Assembly (NCBI GenBank): GCA_002068415.1
Contig: MVZM01000006.1
Span: 1-64,000, forward strand
DNA from: Tenericutes bacterium ADurb.BinA124
GTDB taxonomy: Bacteria > Bacillota_I > Bacilli_A > ML615J-28 > CAG-698
DNA length: 64,000 nucleotides
Reading direction: 5' to 3'
In this document: positions 20,527 through 28,694 of the stretch, one piece after another
How the letters are laid out: each line of letters opens with the position of its first letter
Position numbering within the stretch: the stretch's first letter is position 1
The notes under the pieces: generated by a model
Told to the model about the DNA's origin: nothing
The model's input: the letters and a program-made list of their open reading frames with translations, nothing else
Databases searched by the model: none
Made by a program: the position numbers and the translations under genes

Positions 20527-21219
20527 TTAAGCGATTGAGTCTGGTAAAATTTTAACTCCAGGCCCCATGGTTGTTGATATCGCGATGTTTTTTACATAAA
20601 TCCCCTTGACGGTCGACGGTTTTAAACGAATTAGAGTTTGATAAACAACACGAATGTTATCAGCTAACTTTTCCGTTTCAAAGCTTACTTTGCCAACAAT
20701 CACTTGGATATTGCCGGTTTTATCAACGCGATAAGTAATTTTTCCTGATTTAATTTCCCGAACAGCTTTATCGATGTCCATTGTGACGGTACCGGTTTTC
20801 GCATTTGGCATCAAACCTTTTGGTCCTAAGATTTTGCCAAGTTTTCCCAGTTCTCCCATCATATCCGGGGTAGCGACAATGACATCAAATTCAAACCATC
20901 CGGCTTTAATTTTCTCAAGATATTCGGTGTCACCAACATAATCAGCTCCGGCTAACTTGGCTTCTTCTTGTTTAGCAGATTTAGTAAGGACTAAAACACG
21001 CGGATCTTTTCCCGACCCATGTGGCAAAACAATTGCTCCTCGCAAGTTTTGTTCGGCTTTACGAGAATCAAGATTTAACCTAAAAGCAATTTCAACGGTG
21101 GCATCAAATTTGGTTATGCTGGTTTTTTTCGCTAAGTCGACAGCATCCATTAAATTATAACGAACATTGCGGTCAACTAATTTGGCAGCTTCAGCATATT
21201 TTCGACTTCTTTTTGCCAT
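20527..21219 (-). CDS. rplA: 50S ribosomal protein L1
   Basis: 230 residues, normal for L1. Motifs [23 protein letters not shown] and [14 protein letters not shown] are present. It binds the 23S rRNA L1 stalk and, in many bacteria, represses its own operon. Confidence 0.97.
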   Translation of the reverse strand: MAKRSRKYAEAAKLVDRNVRYNLMDAVDLAKKTSITKFDATVEIAFRLNLDSRKAEQNLRGAIVLPHGSGKDPRVLVLTKSAKQEEAKLAGADYVGDTEYLEKIKAGWFEFDVIVATPDMMGELGKLGKILGPKGLMPNAKTGTVTMDIDKAVREIKSGKITYRVDKTGNIQVIVGKVSFETEKLADNIRVVYQTLIRLKPSTVKGIYVKNIAISTTMGPGVKILPDSIA

Positions 21220-21240
21220 TCTAATTTTTTCCTCCTTAAA

Positions 21241-21291
21241 TGTGGTTTAGCGGAAATTCCTTCCACAGTTTAAGTTGTAATATTACAACTT
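21241..21291 (-). promoter_or_regulatory. structured rplA leader, candidate L1-binding site
   Basis: Two elements: a 20-bp perfect palindrome (21272-21291) after rplK, and a stem TGTGG/CCACA (21267-21241) with an asymmetric internal loop ending GCTAAA next to the rplA ribosome site. The GCTAAACCACA side resembles L1 mRNA sites; this is a pattern judgement. Confidence 0.5.
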
Positions 21292-21324
21292 CTTTGGTAA
21301 ATGAATTTTCGTTGATAAGATTTT

Positions 21325-21753
21325 TTAGTCTTCAACAACAATTCCCATGTTTCTTGCAGTTCCTTCAATGATTTTTGTGCCGGCTTCAACCGTATAAGCA
21401 TTTAAATCATCCAACTTTGTTTTCGCAATTTCGCGAACTTTTTCACGAGAAATAGTCGCAACTTTCGTTTTCAAAGCATTAGCGGAGCCGCTCTTAATTC
21501 CAGCCGCTTTCTTTAACAAGTCGGAAGCTGGTGGAGTTTTGGTGATGAAAGTAAAAGAACGATCCTCATAAACAGAAATGATGGCCGGAACAACATTGCC
21601 AATCATGTCTTTGGTTCTTTCGTTAAACTGAAGACAGAATTGTTGAATATTAATACCCGTTTGTCCTAAGCTGGGACCAACAGGTGGTGCTGGTGTTGCT
21701 TTTCCGGCAGCTAGTTGCAATTTAACGACTTTCGTAATTTTTTTCTTTGCCAC
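21325..21753 (-). CDS. rplK: 50S ribosomal protein L11
   Basis: 142 residues from a GTG start at 21753 ([14 protein letters not shown]), as the upstream GTG at 21762 overlaps the AGGAGGTG ribosome site. [16 protein letters not shown], the Pro-rich loop of the thiostrepton-binding N-domain, and GTARNMGI at the C-terminus are typical. It is the GTPase-centre rRNA binder. Confidence 0.97.
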   Translation of the reverse strand: MAKKKITKVVKLQLAAGKATPAPPVGPSLGQTGINIQQFCLQFNERTKDMIGNVVPAIISVYEDRSFTFITKTPPASDLLKKAAGIKSGSANALKTKVATISREKVREIAKTKLDDLNAYTVEAGTKIIEGTARNMGIVVED

Positions 21754-21759
21754 GAGACA

Positions 21760-21852
21760 CACCTCCTTTTTGTCCGTGATGTGGTTAATTGTGAGTTTTT
21801 TAACTCTCCCACGAATAATAAAATAGTGATTGCGATTATTGCACGCTAGAGT
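21760..21852 (-). promoter_or_regulatory. structured rplK leader
   Basis: Between the promoter and rplK is a small hairpin (GAGTT/AACTC) flanked by GTGGGA and CCACATCACGGA. Similar blocks occur in front of Firmicutes rplK genes, so an autoregulatory leader is plausible; the ligand is not proven by sequence. Confidence 0.5.
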
Positions 21853-21881
21853 ATTCTATCATATTTGCCCTTTAATGTCAA
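21853..21881 (-). promoter_or_regulatory. sigma-A promoter of rplKA
   Basis: TTGACA (21881-21876), 17-nt spacer, TAGAAT (21858-21853). Confidence 0.88.
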
Positions 21882-21943
21882 TCATTTTAAAGCGAATTAC
21901 AGCGGAGGCTTTTTCCAAAGCAAAACATGAGCAACAAGCAATT

Positions 21944-21976
21944 AAAAAGGCCCAAAGAGCCAATATTAGCTCCTTG
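21944..21976 (-). terminator. terminator after nusG
   Basis: CAAGGAGC pairs with GCTCTTTG (21976-21969 with 21960-21953, G-U allowed), then GGCC and five T residues. Confidence 0.65.
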
Positions 21977-21990
21977 AACCATCATCTCAT

Positions 21991-22527
21991 TTAAAGAATT
22001 TTAACTTCATTAAAGGATAACTCCGCTGGAGTCGCTCGACCAAAAGCATAAATCAAGACCTTCACAATCCCTTTTTGGTTATCGATGGCATCGATAATAC
22101 CTTCTTGCTGGGCAAAGGTCCCAGCAGTAATAATGACTTTGTCACCAATTTTTCCTTCAAAAGCTTTTTCCGTGGCAAGACCGCACATTTTTAAAAGCGG
22201 AGCCATTTCTTCTTCCGTTAAAGGAACCGGTTTAGCACCACCACCGGATGAACCTAAAAAACCGGTCACCATAGGTGTATTACGAACCATAAACCATGAT
22301 TCATCGGTAACAACCATGTCGATAAAAACATAACCCGGGTAAGGTTTCACAATCACTTCATGAAGTTCGCCATTTTTCTTTTTTTCCACTACTTTTTCTT
22401 CGGGAACAAGGACACGAAAAACGAGATTCCCCATATCCATCGATTCAATACGACGTTCAATGTTTTTTTTCGCCGCATTCTCACAACCCGAATAGGTTTG
22501 AACAACATACCAAGCACGTTCGTTCAT
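21991..22527 (-). CDS. nusG: transcription termination/antitermination factor NusG
   Basis: 178 residues. NGN domain begins RAWYVVQTYSGCENAAKKN and includes KPYPGYVFI; the C-terminal KOW domain is KVIITAGTFAQQEGIIDAI. It binds RNA polymerase and links it to Rho or the ribosome. ATG at 22527 is preferred to the GTG at 22533 for spacing to AGGG. It overlaps or abuts secE, in the usual order. Confidence 0.96.
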   Translation of the reverse strand: MNERAWYVVQTYSGCENAAKKNIERRIESMDMGNLVFRVLVPEEKVVEKKKNGELHEVIVKPYPGYVFIDMVVTDESWFMVRNTPMVTGFLGSSGGGAKPVPLTEEEMAPLLKMCGLATEKAFEGKIGDKVIITAGTFAQQEGIIDAIDNQKGIVKVLIYAFGRATPAELSFNEVKIL

Positions 22528-22534
22528 AAGCACC

Positions 22535-22972
22535 CTACATTTTCCCGGCTAACCAATTAAAGAACTGTAGTAAATAGCCCAAAAGAAAATCAGCAAGCAA
22601 GAAAAATAACGACATAATTAAAATGAAAGCAAAAACAATGGCTGTATTTTGGAACAATGTCCCTTTTGTTGGCCAAGAAACTCTTTTTACTTCCGCAATC
22701 GACGGACGGAAGAAAGGCCATACCGCTAAAACTAATGACATAACACCAAGAATAATCAAAATCCAAGCAAAGGCCTTCGGATAGTCACCAATCAAAAACA
22801 CATTTTCATTAATTGATAAACCCTTGGTTCCACCGGAACTTTCACCGATTAAAACCATCGATCCAAGAACAATCGCAATAATGGATAAGAACAAGAGAAG
22901 CAAACCTTCATATTTGTATTCTTTTGTAAAAATAGCTAAAATACTATTTGTTTTTTTTGTTTCTTCTGGCAT
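22535..22972 (-). CDS. secE: preprotein translocase subunit SecE, long form
   Basis: 145 residues, more than twice the Bacillus SecE. The conserved cytoplasmic amphipathic helix and hinge (AEVKRVSWPTKGTLFQN) precede the essential last membrane helix. Two additional hydrophobic segments (about 22-45 and 67-88) precede it, giving a three-span, E. coli-like topology. The rpmG-secE-nusG context confirms identity. Confidence 0.93.
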   Translation of the reverse strand: MPEETKKTNSILAIFTKEYKYEGLLLLFLSIIAIVLGSMVLIGESSGGTKGLSINENVFLIGDYPKAFAWILIILGVMSLVLAVWPFFRPSIAEVKRVSWPTKGTLFQNTAIVFAFILIMSLFFLLADFLLGYLLQFFNWLAGKM

Positions 22973-22981
22973 AATACCCTC

Positions 22982-23131
22982 CTATTTGGTTTCTTTGTGG
23001 GTTGTATGTTTGTTGCATTTTTTGCAAAACTTCTTAATCACCATGCGTTCCGTGTTAGTCAATTTATTACGTTTAAAGGTGTAATTGCGAGACAAACATT
23101 CTTCACAAATTAAGATTACTTTTTCAGCCAT
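22982..23131 (-). CDS. rpmG: 50S ribosomal protein L33
   Basis: 49 residues ([18 protein letters not shown]...). Two CxxC pairs (CEEC, CKKC) make the zinc-binding L33 form. It sits between the sigma factor gene and secE, exactly as rpmGB in Bacillus. Confidence 0.93.
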   Translation of the reverse strand: MAEKVILICEECLSRNYTFKRNKLTNTERMVIKKFCKKCNKHTTHKETK

Positions 23132-23186
23132 ACGACTCCTTAAAAATCACTAATGTATTTTATCAAAATTTTCCTTGGCTGTCAAG

Positions 23187-23717
23187 TCAATTGTTACTGG
23201 CGCGAATCTTTCGACGAATGCGGTCATTAGCATCATAGACTTGTTTAACCGAAACATTTAAAGCCGTGGCAATATTACTAATTTTTTCACCTTGAGTTAA
23301 ATAACTTAAGACGCGGGCTTCAAATTTACTGAAATGACAGCGAGCAATAATTTCTTGATAATCAATAATCGCTTGGGGAATAGTCGGTGTTTCCATCAGC
23401 ATTTCGCCAATGCCGACCAAATCAACATTGTAAAAGTGATAACTTTCTTTTTTAAGGATTTGAATAAATTTCCTTTGTAAAATTAAGTCAAAATATTTGT
23501 TAAAAGTTTTTCGAGATTCCGGATTAAATGTTTGAATGGCGCGATGCAACATAATTAATCCTTCTTGAAAAAAATCGTCATAATTCCAATATTTAATTTT
23601 AAAACTACGAATTCGTGCTTTTATTAGAGGGATGTATTTTTGAAACATGATATCCAATGCCCAATCATCGTTTTCACTGATCAAATATAACAATTCATAA
23701 TCGTTATATTGATACAT
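23187..23717 (-). CDS. sigma-70 family factor, SigH-like
   Basis: 176 residues. Region 2 is visible around ALDIMFQKYIPLIKARIRSF and YWNYDDFFQEGLIMLHRAI; region 4 as EARVLSYLTQGEKISNIATALNVSVKQVYDANDRI, a helix-turn-helix. It is shorter than Bacillus SigH (about 218) and diverged, but the location directly upstream of rpmG-secE-nusG is that of sigH. A sporulation role cannot be inferred; competence- or stress-type control is possible. Confidence 0.82.
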   Translation of the reverse strand: MYQYNDYELLYLISENDDWALDIMFQKYIPLIKARIRSFKIKYWNYDDFFQEGLIMLHRAIQTFNPESRKTFNKYFDLILQRKFIQILKKESYHFYNVDLVGIGEMLMETPTIPQAIIDYQEIIARCHFSKFEARVLSYLTQGEKISNIATALNVSVKQVYDANDRIRRKIRASNN

Positions 23718-23721
23718 ATTT

Positions 23722-24435
23722 TTACTCCCATTGTTGTTTTCTTATTTCATAAATTAAGATTCCCGCCGAAACAGAAGCGTTTAAGGAATTAATCACTCCC
23801 ATCATCGGAATCGAGACTAAATAATCACATTGTTCAAGAACTAAACGCGAAATTCCCTTGCCTTCACTGCCAATAACGAGAATCATCGGGAAATCGTATT
23901 TTAAACTTGAATAATTAATTTTTGCAGAAGCATCCGTCCCCACCACCCAATAACCTTTGGTTTTTAAATATTTAAGCGTTTGGGTTAAATTGACGACTTC
24001 ACTACACTTAACATTAAAGATTGCTCCCGTAGAAACTTTCGCAACCGTCGCATTTAATTTCACACTGCGGTTCTTGGCAAAGATAACACCATCACCGCTA
24101 GTAGCTTCAACCGTCCGAATAATCGCTCCCAAATTATGTGGATCTTCAAGACCATCTAAAGCAACAATTAAGGGGAGGGATTTTCCTTTTGGTTTTTCAC
24201 TAATTAATTGATCGAGAGTGTAATTCGGAAACCCGCTAATTTCCGCAATCACCCCTTGGTGATGGGGAGTGATTCGGTTCAGAATGTCCTTGGAAACAAT
24301 TTGGTAATTTATTTCGTGGGTCTTGAGAAAAGCGATTAGCGCTTGATTTTCCGCCGTTAAACGCACATTAGCGATAGGAAAACGATTTGTTACGGCTGTT
24401 TGGATAACTTTTTTTCCATAAATTACTTCACTCAT
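23722..24435 (-). CDS. rlmB: 23S rRNA 2'-O-ribose methyltransferase, TrmH/SpoU family
   Basis: 237 residues from ATG at 24435 (GAGGG upstream). N-terminal substrate-binding domain, then the SPOUT motifs: ALDGLEDPHNLGAIIRT, VIGSEGKGISRLVLEQCD and IPMMGVINSLNASVSAGILIYE (trefoil-knot SAM site). It overlaps mrnC by 8 nt, as the Bacillus yacO-yazC pair does, supporting RlmB (Gm2251-type) identity. Confidence 0.92.
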   Translation of the reverse strand: MSEVIYGKKVIQTAVTNRFPIANVRLTAENQALIAFLKTHEINYQIVSKDILNRITPHHQGVIAEISGFPNYTLDQLISEKPKGKSLPLIVALDGLEDPHNLGAIIRTVEATSGDGVIFAKNRSVKLNATVAKVSTGAIFNVKCSEVVNLTQTLKYLKTKGYWVVGTDASAKINYSSLKYDFPMILVIGSEGKGISRLVLEQCDYLVSIPMMGVINSLNASVSAGILIYEIRKQQWE

Positions 24436-24814
24436 TACTACCCTCAATAATCGCAATCGCTTGATTCAAAATGACGGATAAACGCGCAAAATCCTTTTTT
24501 AAATACAAAAAACCAATTAATGCTTCCAAACCCGAACTGCTTAAATACTCACCCATTTTGACATTTTTGCGGCTGAAGTGATATTTGTGATTACGGCCAC
24601 GTTTAAAAATAGTCCGTTCTTCTTCCGTCAACATCAATTCCAGTTTTTCAACTATTTTATGGTGAGCTGAAGCACTAACATAGCGAACTGCCAGTTTATG
24701 CAAATCATTTTGATTAGTAATCTGTTGATTGATTAAATATTCGCGAATAAATAATTCAAAATAAGCATCGCCAATAAAGGCCAAGTTAGCGCCGTTTAAT
24801 AACTCCGGTTTCAC
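24428..24814 (-). CDS. mrnC: Mini-ribonuclease III
   Basis: 128 residues. The RNase III catalytic fold without the dsRNA-binding domain: LAFIGDAYFELFIREYL, RGRNHKYHF and SSSGLEALIGFLYL. It matures 23S rRNA ends in Firmicutes. Start overlaps the cysS stop (ATGA), so the two are translationally coupled. Confidence 0.93.
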   Translation of the reverse strand: MKPELLNGANLAFIGDAYFELFIREYLINQQITNQNDLHKLAVRYVSASAHHKIVEKLELMLTEEERTIFKRGRNHKYHFSRKNVKMGEYLSSSGLEALIGFLYLKKDFARLSVILNQAIAIIEGSNE

Positions 24815-26154
24815 AGAATAATGCCTTTTTCATTAATTTCTTGACGAAGGGAATCGGCTAAGTTAAAATTCTTGTCTCTTCTTGCCTGCTGCCAACGTTT
24901 AACCAAGTCTTTATCAGCATCATCAAGAGGCGCAAGATTAATTTCCATTCCTAGAACCCACAGCATTTCCGCAAAAGCTTGTTTAAGGTGCAACAAACGA
25001 CTAACACTGCTATCTTTATCTCGCAAGCATAAATTACTTAGTTTGACCATTTTAAAAATGGCAGTAATCGCATTCGCAGTGTTAAAATCAGCGGCCATCG
25101 CTTCAATGAATTCTTGTTTGATGGCATCAACCTCGAAATCAACTTCAAGTTCTCTAATTTGACTAAGTTCAATTTGCCGATATAAACTGACATAGGAACG
25201 ATAAATCTTTTCAAAATCATTTTTCGCTTGTTCAAGTAGTTCTGGCCGATAAGTTAAGGGTTGTCGATAAGGAACATTGAGAATTAATAGGCGATAAATT
25301 TGATAATTAGCTTGTGCGAGCAAATCGTTAGCCCAAACAACATTCCCGAGCGATTTGCTCATTTTTTCACCATCCAACTCAATTCGACCATTATGCATCC
25401 AATAATTAGCTAAACTATGATTAAAAGCACATTCCGCCTGAGCGATTTCATTTTCGTGATGGGGGAATTTCAATTCTGTCCCGCCCCCATGAATATCAAT
25501 TTTGCCTTTAAAAATTTTATTAATCATGGCCACGCATTCCGTATGCCAACCCGGACGCCCTAAACTCCAGGGTGAAGGCCATTGTTTTCCTTCATCGGTC
25601 GCTTTCCATAAATTAAAATCAATCGGATGGCGTTTGCGCTGATTGGGATCGATCCTTACTCCTGTTAGGATATTATCGATGGATTGTTGGCTAAGTTGAC
25701 CATAGGAGGGAATCTTCTCAACATCAAAATAAACATCGCCATCAACAACATAAGCTCCGTTTTTATCAATTAAAAGTTGAATGAAATTAATAATCCCCTC
25801 CATGTTCTCCGTCACTTTCGGATTGGCATCATGTGGAAGACAATTGAGAGCACGAACCGTATTGCTGATTTCAGCAATATATTTCTCGGAAACTTCCGCT
25901 TCCGAAAGCCCTTCTTCTTTAGCTCGATTAATGATTTTATCATCAATATCCGTATAATTGGAAACATAGGTAACTTCAAAGCCCAGGTATTTAAAAAAAC
26001 GAGCAACCACATCAAAGAAAATAATGGGGCGCGAATTACCAATATGAATATGATCATAGACCGTTGGTCCACAAACATACATCATAACTTGATTCTCATG
26101 AATAGGCTTAAATTCTTCGATTGTTCTTGTTAAACTATTGTAAATTTTAATCAT
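24811..26154 (-). CDS. cysS: cysteinyl-tRNA synthetase
   Basis: 447 residues from ATG at 26154 (MIKIYNSLTRTIEEF), with GGAG at proper distance; TTG/ATG codons further up overlap that site. Class I motifs: CGPTVYDHIHIGNSRP (HIGH box and zinc Cys), GGTELKFPHHENE, and KMSKSLGN. The leader is short and holds no T-box. It is the first gene of the cysS-to-nusG unit. Confidence 0.97.
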   Translation of the reverse strand: MIKIYNSLTRTIEEFKPIHENQVMMYVCGPTVYDHIHIGNSRPIIFFDVVARFFKYLGFEVTYVSNYTDIDDKIINRAKEEGLSEAEVSEKYIAEISNTVRALNCLPHDANPKVTENMEGIINFIQLLIDKNGAYVVDGDVYFDVEKIPSYGQLSQQSIDNILTGVRIDPNQRKRHPIDFNLWKATDEGKQWPSPWSLGRPGWHTECVAMINKIFKGKIDIHGGGTELKFPHHENEIAQAECAFNHSLANYWMHNGRIELDGEKMSKSLGNVVWANDLLAQANYQIYRLLILNVPYRQPLTYRPELLEQAKNDFEKIYRSYVSLYRQIELSQIRELEVDFEVDAIKQEFIEAMAADFNTANAITAIFKMVKLSNLCLRDKDSSVSRLLHLKQAFAEMLWVLGMEINLAPLDDADKDLVKRWQQARRDKNFNLADSLRQEINEKGIIL

Positions 26155-26189
26155 TTTATCCATCTCCAAATTATTAAATACGCATTATT

Positions 26190-26218
26190 ATTATATACAT
26201 TGCCATGTTTAAAGTAAA
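26190..26218 (-). promoter_or_regulatory. sigma-A promoter of the cysS unit
   Basis: TTTACT (26218-26213), 17-nt spacer, TATAAT (26195-26190). Confidence 0.82.
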
Positions 26219-26259
26219 GAACAAAAGCTTTTTTTCAAATTTTCGCATAACTAAGCTAA

Positions 26260-26285
26260 GAAAAAAGCAAGCCCATTGACTTGCT
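26260..26285 (-). terminator. terminator of rplM-rpsI
   Basis: AGCAAG / CTTGCT stem (26285-26280 with 26271-26266) followed by six T residues. Confidence 0.75.
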
Positions 26286-26295
26286 CTAGATCCGA

Positions 26296-26688
26296 TTAAC
26301 GTTTTGAATATTGTGGTGAACGACGGGCTTTCTTCAAACCATATTTTTTGCGTTCTTTGGCCCGCGGATCCCGCGTTACCAAACCGGCTCGTTTTAAAAC
26401 AGGCCGAAAATCGGCATTGACTTCCATTAACGCTCGGGTAATGCCATGACGAATGGCTCCGGCTTGCCCACTAATTCCTCCGCCATTGACATTAACAACA
26501 ACATCATAACTTGTGGAAGTATTGGTTAAAACTAAAGGTTGTAAGACATCCAAACGAACAGCAGCTGATGGCACATAATCGTTAAAACTACGATTATTAA
26601 TGGTGATGACACCACTTCCAGGAATTAATCTTACGCGGGCAACGGAACTTTTACGTCTGCCCGTTCCATAATAACTTACTTGTGACAT
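26296..26688 (-). CDS. rpsI: 30S ribosomal protein S9
   Basis: 130 residues, usual length. [14 protein letters not shown] at the N-terminus and the basic tail [16 protein letters not shown] reaching the P site are diagnostic. Confidence 0.97.
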   Translation of the reverse strand: MSQVSYYGTGRRKSSVARVRLIPGSGVITINNRSFNDYVPSAAVRLDVLQPLVLTNTSTSYDVVVNVNGGGISGQAGAIRHGITRALMEVNADFRPVLKRAGLVTRDPRAKERKKYGLKKARRSPQYSKR

Positions 26689-26698
26689 TTTTTAACTC

Positions 26699-27136
26699 CT
26701 ATCCTTTCAAGGTATAAACTTCCGGTTTTTGAGCTTGATGTGGATGTTCAGGCCCTACATAAACGAAAAGTTTTCGATACATGTCATCGCCTAATTTTGT
26801 TTTAGGAAGCATCCCGCGGATGGCTTTTTCCAAAACTTTTTGCGGCTGAATGTCTAACATTTGTCTAGCACTCCGACTTTTAAGACCACCAGAATATCCT
26901 GAATGGCGATAGTAAAATTTATCATCGAGTTTATTGCCGGTTAAAGCAACTTTTTCAGCATTGACAATGATGACATAATCACCACAATCAACATGGGGCG
27001 TATAGGTTGGTTTTCCTTTTCCGCGTAATAAAGTTGCCACTTCCGTCGATAAACGTCCTAGAACTAAATCAGTTGCGTCAACGACGAACCATTTATGTTC
27101 AACGGTGTTGGCATTAGCCATATAAGATTTACTCAT
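26699..27136 (-). CDS. rplM: 50S ribosomal protein L13
   Basis: 145 residues from ATG at 27136 with AGGAGGA upstream. [29 protein letters not shown] and [12 protein letters not shown] are L13 motifs. Paired with rpsI 10 bp downstream. Confidence 0.97.
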   Translation of the reverse strand: MSKSYMANANTVEHKWFVVDATDLVLGRLSTEVATLLRGKGKPTYTPHVDCGDYVIIVNAEKVALTGNKLDDKFYYRHSGYSGGLKSRSARQMLDIQPQKVLEKAIRGMLPKTKLGDDMYRKLFVYVGPEHPHQAQKPEVYTLKG

Positions 27137-27216
27137 TTTGTCCTCCTGTATATGATTAAACAAGTGTGGATTCTTGAAATCACAGGGCTTTGTGTGGGTT
27201 TAAAATGTACCTTGTC
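27137..27216 (-). promoter_or_regulatory. L13-type leader of rplM
   Basis: The about 75-nt leader starts GACAAG and ends near CTTGTTT, which can pair, with an inner CACA...TGTG stem. This fits the Firmicutes L13 leader in position and shape. Confidence 0.55.
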
Positions 27217-27217
27217 T

Positions 27218-27246
27218 ATAATACTACATTGACCAAAAAAAGTCAA
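27218..27246 (-). promoter_or_regulatory. sigma-A promoter of rplM-rpsI
   Basis: TTGACT (27246-27241), 17-nt spacer, TATTAT (27223-27218). Confidence 0.85.
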
Positions 27247-27294
27247 GAAAAATAAGAAATTCCTCCCCTCAATCTAAGGAGCCTAAATCGGTAA

Positions 27295-28209
27295 TCATGT
27301 AATAACATTGCGGTTAAAAAAACCATAGATTTGTTTTACCGAAGTGTAGGTAATAAACGATTTACTGTCAATTTCCATGGCTAAATTTTTGTATTCTTCA
27401 GCCTCATAACTGGAAACAACGGTTTGTAAAACCCATTTTTCTTGATTGGAAAAACCACCAACAGCAGGGAAAATAGTTATTCCATGATTAAAGCGACTAA
27501 TTAAAGCCAGCCGCATAGCTTCTTTTTCAGTCGTCACAATTTCCACACGCAGATAATTATAAACTGTATGAATTCGATCAAGAACTAAAACCGTAATAAT
27601 TAAACGAATAACGGTGTAAGCGGCAATTTCAACGCTCCCAACAAAGCCGGAAACAACGATAATTCCTAAATCAACTAATAATGAAAATTTAGCAAACGAA
27701 ATATTTTTCTTAAAGGATACATATTGACTGATAATATCCATCCCCCCGGTTGATGCTCCGGCTCGCAAAGAAATCCCTGAACCAACACCACAAAGAAGGC
27801 CACCTAAAATAGATAAAGTAATCATCCCTCCTTGTTTGGGGCTGGCATCAGGGTTTTGGATAATAATTAAAAAGGGATTGAAGCCTTGGCGAGCAAAGTA
27901 TTCTAAAGACGCAATCGTAACCACTTGTAATAATACCGATGCTAAGCTAAGGACGGCAAAACGCTTGCTAACACCCTTCCACCCGATGACGAAAAGTGGG
28001 ATGTTAAGCAAACTAATGAAAATGGTTTTACTGATGTTAATCCCCAATTTACTTAAAGAAACCGAAATTAATTGCGAAACCCCGGTTACTCCTCCGGCAT
28101 AAAATTCTCCCAAATCCAAAAACCAAACAACGCTTATACAATAAATAATGGTTCCGATAATCATCCCCATAACAACATGAACATTACGTTTTTTAAAGAA
28201 GGCAAACAT
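27295..28209 (-). CDS. YitT-family membrane protein with DUF2179 domain
   Basis: 304 residues. Five to six membrane segments, with the family motifs GEFYAGGVTGVSQLIS and RAGASTGGMDIISQYVSFKKN, and a C-terminal soluble DUF2179 domain (about 225-300, RFNHGITIFPAVGGFS). The family is annotated as transporter-like; the substrate is unknown. It shares no evident operon with rplM, which has its own promoter. Confidence 0.82.
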   Translation of the reverse strand: MFAFFKKRNVHVVMGMIIGTIIYCISVVWFLDLGEFYAGGVTGVSQLISVSLSKLGINISKTIFISLLNIPLFVIGWKGVSKRFAVLSLASVLLQVVTIASLEYFARQGFNPFLIIIQNPDASPKQGGMITLSILGGLLCGVGSGISLRAGASTGGMDIISQYVSFKKNISFAKFSLLVDLGIIVVSGFVGSVEIAAYTVIRLIITVLVLDRIHTVYNYLRVEIVTTEKEAMRLALISRFNHGITIFPAVGGFSNQEKWVLQTVVSSYEAEEYKNLAMEIDSKSFITYTSVKQIYGFFNRNVIT

Positions 28210-28224
28210 CGTCCTTACTTCCTC

Positions 28225-28693
28225 CTAATTCTTCTTTGGCGTATTCATTGAAAGGAAACTTGATTTTAAAAAAATCGTTCCTATCACACATAATAAGATA
28301 CTCGCTAAGATAATCGCTTCCTCAAAATAAAGATAAAAACATGGGGGAAAAAACACTGTAAAAAATTTGGCTAATTCCGGAAACAATTTTGCGAGAAAAA
28401 CCGGAATAGCGGACAAAGGTTCCGATTATAAAAGCTCCTAAAATATATTCTCCACCCGATAAATCACTCAAAAAACCATGGACAACAAAAAACAAAAATA
28501 ATCCGTATCAGTAAATAATCGATTCCTTCGCTGTTTTTTTCAAACATTCTCCTAATTTTGTTTTAAATAAGGCGAAAACAGGTAAAAACTTTAAATTTAA
28601 CACCTTAATTAAGAAAGTAAAGATAGTCGCTATCCCTAATAAGATGATGATGGGAATAAAAAACTCCGTGGAAAATGTCGTACTTAAAAACAA
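28225..28693 (-). pseudogene. relic of a Kef/CPA2-type cation:proton antiporter
   Basis: The minus strand holds consecutive membrane-protein pieces. A 61-residue start piece ends ...KKTAKESIIY at an in-frame TGA (near 28506); the same frame continues with FLFFVVHGFLSDLSGGEYIL and GAFIIGTFVRYSGFSRK, the antiporter motif region; then, after a run TTTTTTCCCCC near 28350, another frame continues with EEAIILASILLCVIGTIF. The three parts together are about 150 residues against 380 or more for the family, so there is also an internal deletion. One stop plus one shift means a decayed gene. The family call rests on the LxGGEYILGAF pattern. Confidence 0.6.
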
Positions 28694-28694
28694 C

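Noticed and set aside
26155-26295. T-box leader for cysS
   Set aside because: The promoter lies about 35 nt before the start codon; no room and no T-box sequence.
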